Numbered from the stretch's first letter, positions 36,109 to 46,900 are shown. The stretch is 64,000 bases of DNA from Gordionus sp. m RMFG-2023 (GCF_954871325.1 NC_088778.1:16829666-16893665), one strand, 5' to 3'. Numbers and translations are program-made. Notes: a model not told the origin generated them from the sequence alone.

Positions 36109-36522
36109 CTTCCTATTTATGCATTTTAATATAGTTATTTTTATAAAATTAAATGAATTCTGAAAAATACTACCTCATTTTTTATGCAATATATATTTTG
36201 CAATGTATATATTTTCTTTAACATATTAAAATTTATATATAACTTTCTAAATAGCTATTTTATATAATATAGATTTTATGTAACTATTTTAAAAAAAAAT
36301 AAAAAAAATTCAATAAAATTTTGCTACAAATTCTTGGAAGAACAGAAATTCGTCTCTATTTTTTGCCTATTTTAGCGTGTCCTCTACTATTTCTGCCCCA
36401 AATTTTAGGACTACGCTATCAAATCTTTTATAAAAATTTAATTAACTTTCTTTTTGAATGACTATATTTATTTATTCAAAATAATCTCACCAATATAATT
36501 TGGGATATTTAATAAGAAATAA

Positions 36523-36726
36523 TCATAAATATGAATTTATAGATAGCATTAATAAAATATTTACATTTTTTAACTTGTAATTTATATTTTTTCTGTCAGA
36601 AATCACCTTCGATGATTGGTGTCTATCATTTATAACTTCAACTTCTGAAAATAAGTTATCTGAGGAAACATATATATTTTTTTCAAATTTAACAAAAGAA
36701 ATTAAAACAATCGCAAAATAAAACAA
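36523..36726 (-). CDS. Hypothetical 67-residue protein
   Basis: Starts MFYFAIVLISFVKF, a hydrophobic N-terminus that could be a signal peptide, followed by a polar stretch (SSDNLFSEVEVINDRHQSSK). It lies about 500 bp downstream of the GPCR on the same strand, in a part of the window without recognised transposons. It has no homology I recognise and no dibasic cleavage pattern typical of a neuropeptide precursor. A chance frame is at least as likely. Confidence 0.15.
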   Translation of the reverse strand: MFYFAIVLISFVKFEKNIYVSSDNLFSEVEVINDRHQSSKVISDRKNINYKLKNVNILLMLSINSYL

Positions 36727-37233
36727 AATTTAAACAATAACATAAAATATTTAAATTGTAGATTAAATATATAGAAATCGGTTTTAAGATTCGGTTAAGA
36801 ATTAGTAACATTTATATTTTTATATGAATAATTTGACCTCAATCTTTAAGCATTAAGATCCACCACTCTTATATTAGATTCAATATCTGGTAGATCTTTC
36901 GATTAATCCAACTAGAAGATCGAAAACATTTTTGTTTAAAAATAATTAAGATAATTTCAGATGCCAATTTAATGAGCCAGGTCCACATAATGTGCATTTT
37001 AGAATAATGATGGTATCAAGTTAGAAAAAATTATATCTAAAATTTTAGTTTTCCTTAACAAAATTGAAGGGGTAATACTTTATTAAAGATTTTCTTTCTA
37101 ATGAATTATAAATTACATCAATTACAATACAACTCAGATATTAGGGAAATATAATAAAATAGTAAGATTATTTATAATAAAATTCGTTAAAGTAAATTTA
37201 TTATATATTGCCTATCTAAAAAATTTCCCAAAA

Positions 37234-38403
37234 TTAACCTTCTGATGTCTCGATATTTGAAGCAACTTCTCTTTTATATGAATGAATTTTACACAAATTT
37301 ATAAATTTTCGCCTAAAAACCTTGTTCATACTGCAATATACGAAAAAATTAGCTGGAGTGCTAAGGATGACCAAAAAATTTCTAAGGGACATAAAAATGT
37401 TCCAACTTTTAAGACCAATTAAATCTTGATTTGATATATGTATAAGCATAACTATCAATATAGGAAATTGAGTAATCAAAAATATTGATACCACAACTAT
37501 CAGCATTCTTGTGGATCGGGTTAAATCCTTAGCTTTCATAGAGTTTCTGCGATTCCTGATTTCTGTCAAAAGTTTTACATTTTTCTTACCCTTTTGAATA
37601 GCCTTTATTAGATAATAGTTACACGTTGTCATGAGTATGAACGGGATCATATCTATCAATATGCTCCTCAAAATATTTTTTAAGTTTTCATATATGACGT
37701 GGTTTTTTTCAAACCATGGATTCATATTCCGCGTGCAGTAATAATTTATGTAAGGATTATCTTCACTAACATTAAGTTGAATAGATATTTCAATGTCAAT
37801 GTTGTATCCAAACAAGCCTACGGCATGAAAAAGTATACTAAATATAACGATAAAAAGTAATGCACTGCATGTACCATGCCTCGTATCACACGAAACAGCA
37901 TACTTGTTTAGATATAATCCCGAGTATCTTTGATAGGCTAAAAACGATGTACTTAATATAGTCATTGTGTGAAACATCGAAGGAAACCCTTGCACTCCAT
38001 AATGAAACAAGTAACACCCATATAAATTAGTTTTTCTGTAGCCACCGGTTAGAAAAAAGTACAAATACCAGGGGAGGGGTGAAAGAGCCAATAAAAATGA
38101 ATAAATTGCTAATGCGATGAGAATAAGTTCTATGGGCTTAAGCCTGCATATTTTTTTGCCTTTGATTAGTATGATTACTATGAGGGAGTTGGCAAAAAAT
38201 GTTAAAAATATTATCCAGGGGCTTATGTAACCAAATAGTATGGATTCTAGAATAAATAATTTGTCTTTTGTTATTAAATTATATGATTGATAATGTTGAG
38301 GATATATCTGCTTATCTGATTCATTTGCATAATTCAAAGTGACGGGTGCTGTATCGTTATAACGCAATAAAAATTTAGCGAACGGATTTAATTCTGTTTT
38401 CAT
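37234..38403 (-). CDS. Class A GPCR, FMRFamide/myosuppressin (dmsr)-receptor-like
   Basis: A 389-residue seven-helix receptor in one exon. Approximate helices: 54-80 (N72 in FFANSLIVI), 91-118, 131-160, 180-200, 244-268, 298-323, 334-358. C130 and C223 would form the conserved disulfide. The end of helix 3 is QRY (158-160), in place of DRY. Helix 6 LTRSTRMLIVVVSIFLITQF and helix 7 PANFFVYCSMNKVFRRKF, with helix 3 FHTMTILSTSFLAYQRY, resemble the dmsr/myosuppressin receptor group. N-glycosylation sites are present near N16, N27 (extracellular tail) and N211. The usual Asp of helix 2 seems replaced (IALAIYSFLL), an oddity for signalling. It would sit in the plasma membrane and sense a peptide. 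AATAAA signals occur downstream near 37,198 and 37,080. Ligand and subfamily are inferred only. Confidence 0.75.
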   Translation of the reverse strand: MKTELNPFAKFLLRYNDTAPVTLNYANESDKQIYPQHYQSYNLITKDKLFILESILFGYISPWIIFLTFFANSLIVIILIKGKKICRLKPIELILIALAIYSFLLALSPLPWYLYFFLTGGYRKTNLYGCYLFHYGVQGFPSMFHTMTILSTSFLAYQRYSGLYLNKYAVSCDTRHGTCSALLFIVIFSILFHAVGLFGYNIDIEISIQLNVSEDNPYINYYCTRNMNPWFEKNHVIYENLKNILRSILIDMIPFILMTTCNYYLIKAIQKGKKNVKLLTEIRNRRNSMKAKDLTRSTRMLIVVVSIFLITQFPILIVMLIHISNQDLIGLKSWNIFMSLRNFLVILSTPANFFVYCSMNKVFRRKFINLCKIHSYKREVASNIETSEG

Positions 38404-38633
38404 TTTACTAAAAAAAAGTTATAAAGTTTTTTAAAATCGCATTTTAAAATATTTTATGCAAATTTTTTTTCTTTTGGTTTGTAAGACTACTTTAATTATG
38501 ATATTAATTTAAGTATAATTTATTTTTTATCTAAACTAAAAGTCAATTTCAAAAAATAAAATAAATAAAAATAATAATAAAATAATATAATCAAAATAAA
38601 ATGTAAAATATTTTAAAGGATGAATAAAATTAA
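38404..38633. other. Upstream region of the GPCR
   Basis: AT-rich, without a recognised element. No convincing TATA or initiator motif could be singled out against this base composition. Confidence 0.4.
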
Positions 38634-38698
38634 AGACGATCATTCAAGACGATCTTTCAAGACGATCATTCAAGACGATCATTCAAGACGAATCTTGA
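38634..38698. repeat. 13-bp minisatellite upstream of the GPCR
   Basis: Five tandem copies of AGACGATCATTCA, the second and fifth with changes. It lies about 230 bp upstream of the receptor start codon. Confidence 0.8.
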
Positions 38699-38725
38699 GG
38701 GAGACCGAGAATAATTGACCATATG

Positions 38726-38804
38726 CAGTGGCGTAAACAGTGGGTTTGGAGCCAAAACCCCTTCATAACCTTTGAATTTTTATTTTTTATTTTTAAAAAA
38801 AAAC
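38726..38804 (+). mobile_element. hAT 5' terminus next to a LINE
   Basis: Reads CAGTGGCGTAAACAGTGGG followed by a GGAGCCAAAACCCC subterminal stretch, as in the family at 31.7 kb. No body or opposite end follows. The LINE copy begins about 80 bp in, so the hAT end may have been the LINE target. Confidence 0.5.
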
Positions 38805-38814
38805 ATTATTATAT

Positions 38815-39801
38815 TAATAATCTTCATGTACTCTATCGCTCCACGCTTGGTATATTGATGATGGAATCTTGAGTGGTCCCAGTAGTGAAATTGCCAAAGC
38901 AGTCACCATAATTAAAGAAATGGGCACAGCCATTGGACTTTCGCTTAACCAGAGCAAATCTGAATTCTCACTTTTAAATTCTAATGCTCCTAACACTCAC
39001 GATTTCAAATTCATATCAAGCGTTGAATTAACACATCTAGGATCGCCTGTTGGAGGACACGAGGCAATAAGCACCTTTCTTCATTCCACACTTGACATAC
39101 TCCTTAAACTGGAGGACATCTTTACACTTCTTCCATCACACAAGTCCTTTTTTTTGCTAAAAAATTTCTTTTTTATACCAAGGATTCTTTACGCAGGTGC
39201 AACTCGCCAGTTGACTCGAAGGGTAGACATAGTTTACATTGTCGCTCCTGCAATGGACGATTCATCAGACACAAGCAATGTAATACAATCATCCAACATG
39301 CTCTGAAATCCGCCCAAATTCCTTCCACGTTAGAACCACAGGGTCTTTTTAGATCTGACGGTAAACGTCCTGATGGGATCTCTCAAATCCCATGGAGGAG
39401 AGGCCAACTTTTGGTATGGGGCTATTCCTGTATTGACCCCTTGGCCCCATCCAACCACGCCATCAACATCCTTGACCAGAAGGAACAACTTAAAATTTCT
39501 AAATACACAGAAATAATAAACGATCATTGCTTCATCCCAATCATATCAACCACTCTTGGCACCTTCAGCAAACTCGCCTTAGCATTTTTCAAAAACTTAG
39601 GATCACAAATCAGCAAACTCTCAGAAGAACCACGAGAGGGTTTTTTTCTTCGTCAACGATTATCCATAGCGATTCACAAAGCTAATTATATCAGTTTCAA
39701 TGGTAGCCTTCTAGCCAAAGAGCTATCATAGACAACGCTTACGTCCCTTTTTCATTTTTGTTTCCCTGCGTCACACCATCTCCGTTCTTTTTTTTAATAG
39801 T
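38815..39801 (+). mobile_element. RLE-type LINE, short copy 2
   Basis: Truncated at both the 5' end and internally. It starts within the RT domain at WYIDDGILSGP. After FFFIPRILYAG it jumps to NSPVDSKGRHSLHC of the zinc finger, missing about 170 residues present in the 54-56-kb copy. The endonuclease motif has GKRPDGISQIPWRRGQ but VWGYSCIDP where the other copies have WDF, so the second acidic residue is lost. Flanking ATTATTATAT at 38805-38814 and 39802-39811 may be the target duplication. Confidence 0.75.
38830..39731 (+). pseudogene. RT-endonuclease protein remnant of the LINE
   Basis: First frame (to 39,306): YIDDGILSGPSSEIAKAVTI, then GLSLNQSKSEFSLLNSNAP, ELTHLGSPVGGHEA, LLPSHKSFFLLKNFFFIPRI. 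Second frame: RHSLHCRSCNGRFIRHKQCN and QIPSTLEPQGLFRSDGKRPD. Third frame (39,411-39,731): CIDPLAPSNHAINI, PIISTTLGTFSKLALAFFKN, EPREGFFLRQRLSIAIHKAN with a natural stop. Two frame changes plus the deletion make it inactive. Confidence 0.8.
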
Positions 39802-39811
39802 ATTATTATAT

Positions 39812-40602
39812 ATTTTTCAAACATTTTTAAATATATTAAAATTTATTATAATGAAAATTTAAATTATTATACCTTATATTTATAATAAACTATATAATAA
39901 ACATTTTAAAAAAAAATTTATATTGCTAAATATTTATTAAATAAACTGGAAAGAACAAGCAACATCTATAAAGATCATAAAATCATAAGATTTAAAAATA
40001 TTTTGAATCGAAAAACTTTAAAGTATTTAAGACGTAATTGATTTTTGAATAGTAATTTAAAATTCTATATTTAAAACTCAGTCTAAGGCGTGCGGTATTT
40101 TATATTTTTCTTATAATTGGTTTTAATAAAAAAACTTTTTCATTGCTTCTATAATTTTCCTTCTAACATGATGCCAATCTTGGCAATTTATTTTTATATT
40201 ACCAATAATATTTTAAACTTCAAACGGGTTGAATTACTAAAAAGTATGAAATACGCACTAAATTGACATAAATATCAGAGATAATGCTTCCATATCTTTG
40301 GATGACTTTAAGCTTAAGGCGTGATATTTGGTTCGTAATTGGTTTTATTGTGGCCTTTCTTTATTAATTTAATAATTTATAAGTAAGGCACTAAATATGA
40401 AACTAGATAGTTATAACTTCTTTATTCTAGGACGCGTCATGTCACAGTTTTCATTTTGTATATAACTTAATTTCTTTTTGTGGTTCTATATGGATTGAAG
40501 AACTAAAAGTACTAGTTTGGCACTAAATATTAGCCTTCGCCATAAATAGGTTTTTTATATTATCCATTCTAGCAGAAAACCAATTTTTTTTTCTACTGTT
40601 TA
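39812..40602. other. AT-rich DNA with nothing recognisable
   Basis: No supported gene or repeat in this interval. Confidence 0.45.
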
Positions 40603-40984
40603 CCATAGGGCAGTATTTTTAAATTAAGGTTTTAGAAGTGCCCTACTTTTTTCAGTAGCGTTAGCTTTAGTAAGCTACTTTAAAAATAGCAATCGCGGTA
40701 GCTCGATTCTAATTTAGAAAGTATCAAAGTGGCGCGCTACTTCGTTACTTTCAATTTTATATAATAGATACACATAAATAATTTAAATTTAATTTTAAAA
40801 TTTAAATTTATATTTAAAAATCTGCATTATAAATCTATTTTCAAAATGATTTAAAATGTAGACGATAGAAATTTATATTGAAGATAGTTTTGGTGAAGAT
40901 CATATCGACAAAGTAATATCCCTGGAAAATTATATTGAACTTTCTTTTCAATTCGCAAAATATTTTAATCTCATTAAAAAAAAT

Positions 40985-41084
40985 TAATAGTGTATCGTTG
41001 TAAGGTATGCGAGAAGGTTTTATCATCAAACAAGACTAGTAGCTTCAAAGGTTATATATCAAAAAAATTTAATATCAATGTGTA
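40985..41084 (+). pseudogene. BED zinc-finger remnant of a hAT transposase
   Basis: Reads VYRCKVCEKVLSSNKTSSFK then GYISKKFNINV and a stop. The C-x2-C-x-K-x-L and the spacing to the helix resemble a BED finger, which binds DNA at the N-terminus of many hAT transposases. The usual C-terminal His pair is not preserved. It fits the position expected in the outer element, but the fragment is short. Confidence 0.45.
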
Positions 41085-41398
41085 ACCCAATTTAATATTT
41101 AAAATAAAATTTGAATCAAAGCTGTATCTATATCAGTTTATGAGATAGATGAGTTGTTGATTTTCTGGCCCAGTCCAAACATGATATGTTTCAACTGGCT
41201 ATAAGATATTAATTAAGAATCTTAATAAATTAAAAATTACAATAAATAATTAATATTAACTATTTTATCATCAGACTAATCTATTTAATGATTATATTTT
41301 ATAAATTATTATCTTTCTGGATGTTAAACATGCTTAAAATACCACTCATCTATTTATCTATTGATAAATTTTATGAAAACATCAATAATATATATTTC

Positions 41399-43040
41399 CC
41401 TAGTTGAAAATATATTTTTAAATGGATCTAGATACAGATACATCACATAAAATGGATCCAAACACAGATACATTGTTTATATACATATCTAGACACATAT
41501 ATATTTTATATATACATGGTTTGCCGTTGTTTTCAAACAGAGACTCATATTATGAGAGCACAAAATAAGTAAAACAACATTTTGATAATTTGTTCTCATT
41601 CAATTGTCAATAAATTTTATCATTCTTTCGAACAAATCTAATTTAGATATTTAAAATAAAAATTTTGCATTTTAAACTTATAATTTATTGAATAAAAGTC
41701 AGCGGAATCTATAAAATTATTTTTAAAATTCTAAATAATTTATTTGTTAAAAATAATTTTGTGCATCAATAGTATTGTTTTTAATAATTAATAGGCATCA
41801 TGGCTAAGCAAGGATTTATATATTCCTTTACAGGAGAAAAGTATCCTTCAAAATCATAAACTGATATCTGTAGATTAAAAAGGGAAAAAATAATATTTAA
41901 TGAATATTTATATATTTTTTATTGTCTTAATATTTTTTAATAGAGATAAAATAAATTTTGCATTCAAATATTCCTTTTTTTAATATAAAAAAGAATTAAA
42001 TTAAAGTATCCATATGTATTTAAAAGTATCTAAACACAGAGACAATCTCTAAAATAGTATCTGGATACAGATACTTTGTATAAAAATTTATATATATATA
42101 TGCATCGGTAGGGGAGACTGGGGTTCTGAACCAATTTTTACAAAATTGGCTATGGCTCCTGGGTTTTTTAGATAATATAAAAAATTATATGATTAGATAC
42201 CTAAAACTATACTCTATAAAGGTGCATTAAAAAAAATTTTAAGAATATAATCAATTTTTTAAAATTTTATTTTTTGTAAAAGTGAAAATTTTGTCCAACA
42301 AGCCCCAATAGCGGGGTTAGGCAAACTACTTCAAGGGGCTTCCTAAACCATTGGTTTCTTTAGGCCATAATGAAATGCATTTTTATTTATTAATAATGAT
42401 ACGTATAGAGTAATTATATTGTTTTATTGTTCAAAATATCATAATATTTATAAATTGAAGTTAATTATATATAAAAATTGAAACTTAATTTTGGTTAATT
42501 TAATAAACATTTTGGACATAAAAAAAATAAGAATCTTAAGGTGAGATTATGATTTCTTAGCATAAATCTTAAATACCACTCATAAAACAGTCATGATATA
42601 CCTTTTCAGATTTTGAAATTTTTTTCATTATTAATTACCATAATCGATGTACGGTTTAGCAAGCCACGCTAGCTCTAAATTGACAAATTATGGTTAGAAA
42701 TCTAGATATAATAAATACTCATAAAACTTTCCCAAATTATAGAAGAGTGTTTAAACTTTGCTATGAAAATTTAATTTACTTATAAATTATTATATATTTT
42801 AATAAAAGTTTAAATTCTGTCGTCATATAAAAATCTTTTGAAATTCATCAACAAAGTTTTATTTCTTAAATAAAATTTTTAATAATTAAAATTTTCAAAA
42901 GATTTTTTGTCTATGATTTAAACTAATAAAACCTATATTATGATAAAATTTTAACCTTCTGGTGTATTTAATTTTAAAATGAGGCCAAGCTCGGGGTTCA
43001 CCTAACCCCAGTCTCCCCTACTTGTATTTTAACAACTCTG
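41399..43040. mobile_element. Middle hAT-like element of the nest
   Basis: The right end read in reverse is CAGAGTTGTTAAAATAC and the left end CCTAGTTGAAAATATAT. Subterminal ATGGATCTAGATACAGATAC motifs occur on both sides, the same as in 6450-7315. Its flanks TATATTTC and CTTAATTC are only 5/8 alike. No transposase was recognised. The right arm is interrupted by the element at 42,108. Confidence 0.65.
42108..43021. mobile_element. Innermost TIR element, 914 bp
   Basis: The terminal inverted repeats share 18 identical bases, GTAGGGGAGACTGGGGTT, on both ends. A TA lies just inside each edge, so a TA target duplication is possible. There is no coding capacity; it is a non-autonomous element of a superfamily I cannot assign. 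It interrupts the right arm of the element at 41,399-43,040. Confidence 0.8.
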
Positions 43041-43879
43041 CTTAATTCAATCCTTTCATTCTGATCAATTTAAGATAAATTGGTTCAATAGATAAAAAGT
43101 TAAAGGGTGGTGGCATGGCTAGTCAGCAAACATGGTTATTTATGCCACTTACCCCCTATATAATTTTTATTCTAACAATCACTGTTATAATTTTAAACTG
43201 ACCCTAGCCAGAACACTCCACCTACTATAGATCATATTCTTGAAATAAATAATACTACTAATAAAAACGCTCTAGGCGCATAAAATACTCAAATAAATAT
43301 TTTTGATAATTTTTCTTATATAAAAAGTATGTGAAATTTAATAGTGCATTACCCTAAAGTGCTAATGTTAAACTATTTTTTAGTAAAAGCTTATACTTTC
43401 TGATGTCGCTCTACTTGGGGATGACAGTATGGAAATGATATTATTATAAATGATATACCATAAAAAATATATTATATATATATATTTGAAATATTGGTCA
43501 TATTTTTTATACCAATATTTTTTATTTGTGGAAATAGAGATACGTAAAAAATATTTAAAAATAATTCAAAGATAGCGTAAAAAGTAGCCAATAGCGCGAT
43601 ACATTTTTAAAAAATAGCAGTAGCGATAGGGAGCTACTTTTTTGGTAAATTGAAATAGCGATAACGCGCTACTATTAAAAGTAGTGTTTAACAACACTGC
43701 CAAACGGATTAAATTAATTTACAATTAAGCACCTTAATTTTCAGAATAATGCTTTCAGTCGCTTTTTAATCATAAGTTTGTTCTAATAATTTTTTCATTT
43801 ATGCTGGCAACTATACTGGTTAAAGTCAGACACTAGTGATAATCACGAAAAATCAATAATGGATCTAATTTTTAATTAT

Positions 43880-43972
43880 AAAGACCTGGCAAAGGTGGGG
43901 CAATTAGGGGGCGAAGCCTCTCAAAATTTTTAACCCCCTCCCCCTCATGAATAAATTTTGACTACGCCATAG
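43880..43972. mobile_element. Solo hAT-like terminus
   Basis: Read in reverse: TATGGCGTAGTCAAAATTT, then a GGGGGAGGGGG run and GGCTTCGCCCCC. This is the general form of the ends at 13.9, 33.1 and 38.7 kb. No body is attached. Confidence 0.45.
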
Positions 43973-44029
43973 ACCATAGGTATCTACTGAATTATTTTGT
44001 TCTCAAAATATATTTACCTATGTAAGTAA

Positions 44030-44295
44030 TTACCATGGTTCTGCATACCCGAACTTCCTCACCCGGGTTCAAGTCTTTATTGCCCCGAACCTGCATCGGC
44101 CTGGACTCAAAAATATTTAGGATTTTAACCCGGATCTGACCTCGATTTTCTCTTGAACCCGGATCCAGACCGAATTCAAAATTTGAGCATATTTTGATAT
44201 TTTGTAGCTTGCATAAAATTCAATCTTATATTCCTCCACATTTCAAATTCAATTATATTTATCGAGCTATCAAATAAACCGGCCCTGATCATTAG
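44030..44295. repeat. Eroded GC-rich CCCGA repeat patch
   Basis: Has CTGCATACCCGAACTTCC, CCCGGGTTCAAG, AACCCGGATCTGACC and ends with ACCGGCCCTGATCATT. Probably a decayed member of the CCCGGCCCG family; ends are not definable. Confidence 0.4.
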
Positions 44296-44339
44296 GGTAA
44301 AATTGTTATTAGTTTCTTCTCATGATGATATTATTTTTA

Positions 44340-46360
44340 TATTATTAGACGAACTGAATTCAAAAGATGCAAAAGATAAGTTTATACATTACTGCATCTT
44401 TTTAAATCCGCCCGGTTTTCTGAAGATTTTTTATAAAAAAATTAAATTAATTTTATTAGCGATGGCGCCAATGTCATAACTAGGAAGAAATTTGGTGTCG
44501 TAAAGCCTCTTTGTGCACTACATTTAACCATTATACCCTGGCATTGTTAGAATCACCTTTTAGAATTAGCGGTGTCTGATCCATTAAAAAGGCGTTAATC
44601 ACTTTAAAGTCTTTATTGACACGATATATAGTTCATATAGACAATCACAAATAAAAAGACTTTGAAATAGCGTTTGACTAGGGCATTAGTTGTTAAAGAT
44701 TGGATATGTCTAGCCTAGCAGTCTTTACATACTTAAGGCAATTTATAATAATTCTTTATACGCATATCAAAAATTTAATGGAATTGCCACTTTAAATGGC
44801 TATCCATCAGATTATTTTCTTATTAGAGCTTTGATGTATGATGTTCTATTGAATTATCTAATCTGTCTTCAAGACTCAGGTAAGAACAATCAATTTTCCT
44901 ATAGCGGAAATGTCAATAAAGCGAACTATTAGTGTTCTACATACAATACACGTTTAAAGATATGCCTAGTAGGTTCTGTTCCAAATCTTTTTTAATAGTT
45001 AATAAATGTTTATTTAATATTTCTAAAGGAGAACATTTGAAAATAGCTTAAGAAGCCAGGAAAATAAATACATTTGATTTAGTAATATTGAAGGATATCG
45101 GAAGGCACTCTGGTATCAACGGAAATTAATTTTACTGTCTTAATGACAATATGCCAAATAGATTAATGAATGCTAATTCTAATTCTAATAATTAAATATT
45201 AAACCATGCAGTTTTATCTTTTTAGCTATCTTATCTGATATGGAATATTAGAAAAGGATAACTGACCAGCAAACCCTTATATTTGTTATGGGGAAGAGTA
45301 AGACAAACTCGATGTGGATCTCGCAATAAATGGGACAGGGAATAAAAATGGAAATAACAAATGCACCCGTAATTCGAAAGAGTTGTATTAACACAATTCC
45401 GTATAGTACTGCCTTCTTATGAATATTATTACAATGAATTTGCTTACAAGTCTTATGATAAAACATTTTCCAGTTTACTGTTTTCAGGGTAACAAAGATT
45501 TGTTTTTAACTAAGAATTGAATTGTAGAATATAACATTTATTTTAATTAATTAAAAATGAAATTTTTATTTTTATCAAGTATTTCATAATCTTAAAAATA
45601 TGCGTATTTATAACAAATATTAATATCGCAATAAAAAATAAAAAGCGAATTAGTAAATTTTTTTTCCAGTTATTTGAATAATTGCTTATATAATTTTATT
45701 GTCAATAGGTGGCGTATAATTATTTTTTTCAAAGATAAAATTAATAAAGGCGAAAAATAGAAAAATATAATTTAGGAAAAATGATAAGGGATTTAAAAAG
45801 AGTGTGCCTTAAATGGAAATTAGTAAATAGAAACTGGGAGAAGGAAAGAAAGAAAGTATAAAGATAGAAGATTATTCAATGGGAGAGATAAAACTTAGAT
45901 AGTTAGTGCGAATAATTGCAGTAGCGAGTTTTTGAAATTTGAATGTGGTGTAATATAAAAAATAAAACAATTTAGGTACACAAATATAAAAGAAATAACA
46001 AAAAAAGTAAAAGTTAATTTTGGGTTATGCCGATATATATAAAAAATAATTTAAAAAAATAAAAATTAATTTGAAGTTAAATAACAGTTTCACTTAAATT
46101 ACATAAACCAAAATTAGAAATCAATACAGTTTAATTATGATAAACGTTCACGGGCTACCTCTTAGTCAGTGGAATTCTTCTCCATATACTAAAAAATGGC
46201 TGATAAATCACCGTTTGCAAACGATAATCAATCAAGGAAACCATCGGTTAACATCATTAAAAATATTGGAAAAGATTCGCTATGGCGAATATTAGAGTTT
46301 TTTTCCACCATTTTTTTGATCTATTTCGATGTATGTATTATGTTATAAATATGAAATGCA
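44340..46360 (+). pseudogene. KIAA1586-like hAT transposase remnant
   Basis: Blocks in order: DELNSKDAKDKFIHYCIFLN, DGANVITRKKFGVVKPLC with IIPWHC and NHLLELAVSDPLK (44,461 onward), MYDVLLNYLICLQDSG, a broken C-T-I-P-Y-S region (45,370-45,470), then after the insertion INVHGLPLSQWNSSPYTKKW and LEKIRYGEY. The DGA-x-V-x-T-x-K, W-H-C-x-N-H-x-L-E-L-A-V-S-D signature belongs to the hAT catalytic core of this group. Stops and frame changes are frequent. Confidence 0.8.
45478..46133. mobile_element. 656-bp insertion in copy 2, class unknown
   Basis: Copy 1 reads straight through this point (CCAGTTTAATGCTGATAAACG). In copy 2 the flanking CAGTTTA is present on both sides (45471-45477 and 46127-46133). 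The interior is purine-rich and without a coding frame; no terminal inverted repeats are apparent. Confidence 0.6.
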
Positions 46361-46393
46361 TTCTAAAAATTATGTCATTTTTATGCAATATAT

Positions 46394-46676
46394 TAGAGAC
46401 CTGCAGAGGTATCATTTGCATGGCCCGGATTAAATTATTTTTCGGCCCGACCCGGCTCAGGTTGCATATTTTCAGGTCCAGATCGGACCAGATTTTTTTA
46501 AAATATATTACATTTATTTTTAATTTTTATTGCTAATAAGGGCGATTTAAAATACTAGGTTTATAAAAGTACGGCCCGGCCCGGGTATTTTTAAAAAAAA
46601 TTTTAAGTCCGACGTGGGTATATTTAAAAAAATTAACGTGCTGGGCTGGGCTTAGGGCCGGGTCTACATTTCTCTG
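46394..46676. mobile_element. GC-rich hAT-like MITE, 283 bp
   Basis: Left end TAGAGACCTGCAGAGGTATC; right end read in reverse CAGAGAAATGTAGACCCGG. Flanks CAATATAT and ATATATAT agree at six of eight. Interior blocks are CGGCCCGACCCGG and GGCCCGGCCCGGG. The homologous stretch of copy 1 (near 36,185) lacks it. Confidence 0.7.
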
Positions 46677-46900
46677 ATATATATTATATATTTTTTGCCA
46701 TATAATTTTTATATTTTTTAAATAGCCATTTTTTGTAATATAATGTTTTTAATGCTTCAATATAACAATAAAAAATTATTTAAAAATTTTTAAAAAATAA
46801 TGTGGCCTGAAATTCTTGTAAACAAAAATTTTCCACTATTTTAAAATTTTGTATCTAGACAATTAACAACTTTGCGAATCTATTCCAAAAAAAGATAACA

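Larger units (their letters stand above)
33480..36420 (+). mobile_element. KIAA1586-like hAT, copy 1, split by a 1.67-kb insertion
   Basis: Homologous to copy 2 at 44.3-46.9 kb over the 5' part (CTAAGCAGTCTT, ATACGCAT) and the 3' untranslated part (TTTATGCAATATAT). The right edge CCCCAAATTTTAGGACTACGC looks like a hAT terminus. The C-terminal coding part is at 33,600-34,430. Copy 2 shows the uninterrupted arrangement at the position where copy 1 holds the insertion 34,436-36,108. Confidence 0.65.
40611..43699 (+). mobile_element. Outer hAT of a three-level nest
   Basis: Left end CAGTATTTTTAAATTAAGG; right end read in reverse CAGTGTTGTTAAACACTAC. Both are followed by subterminal AGTAGCGCGCTACTT-type motifs. 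The flanks CCATAGGG (40603-40610) and CCAAACGG (43700-43707) match at six of eight bases. A BED-finger remnant lies near 41.0 kb. A second element (41.4-43.04 kb) sits inside, and a third (42,108-43,021) sits inside that one. The end motif matches the element at 49,842-51,825. Confidence 0.75.
44330..46900 (+). mobile_element. KIAA1586-like hAT, copy 2, with two insertions
   Basis: More of the transposase survives here than in copy 1, which lies about 11 kb to the left in the same orientation. Two insertions are exposed by comparison with copy 1: 45,478-46,133 and 46,394-46,676. The outer ends of the element are not resolved. Confidence 0.7.
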
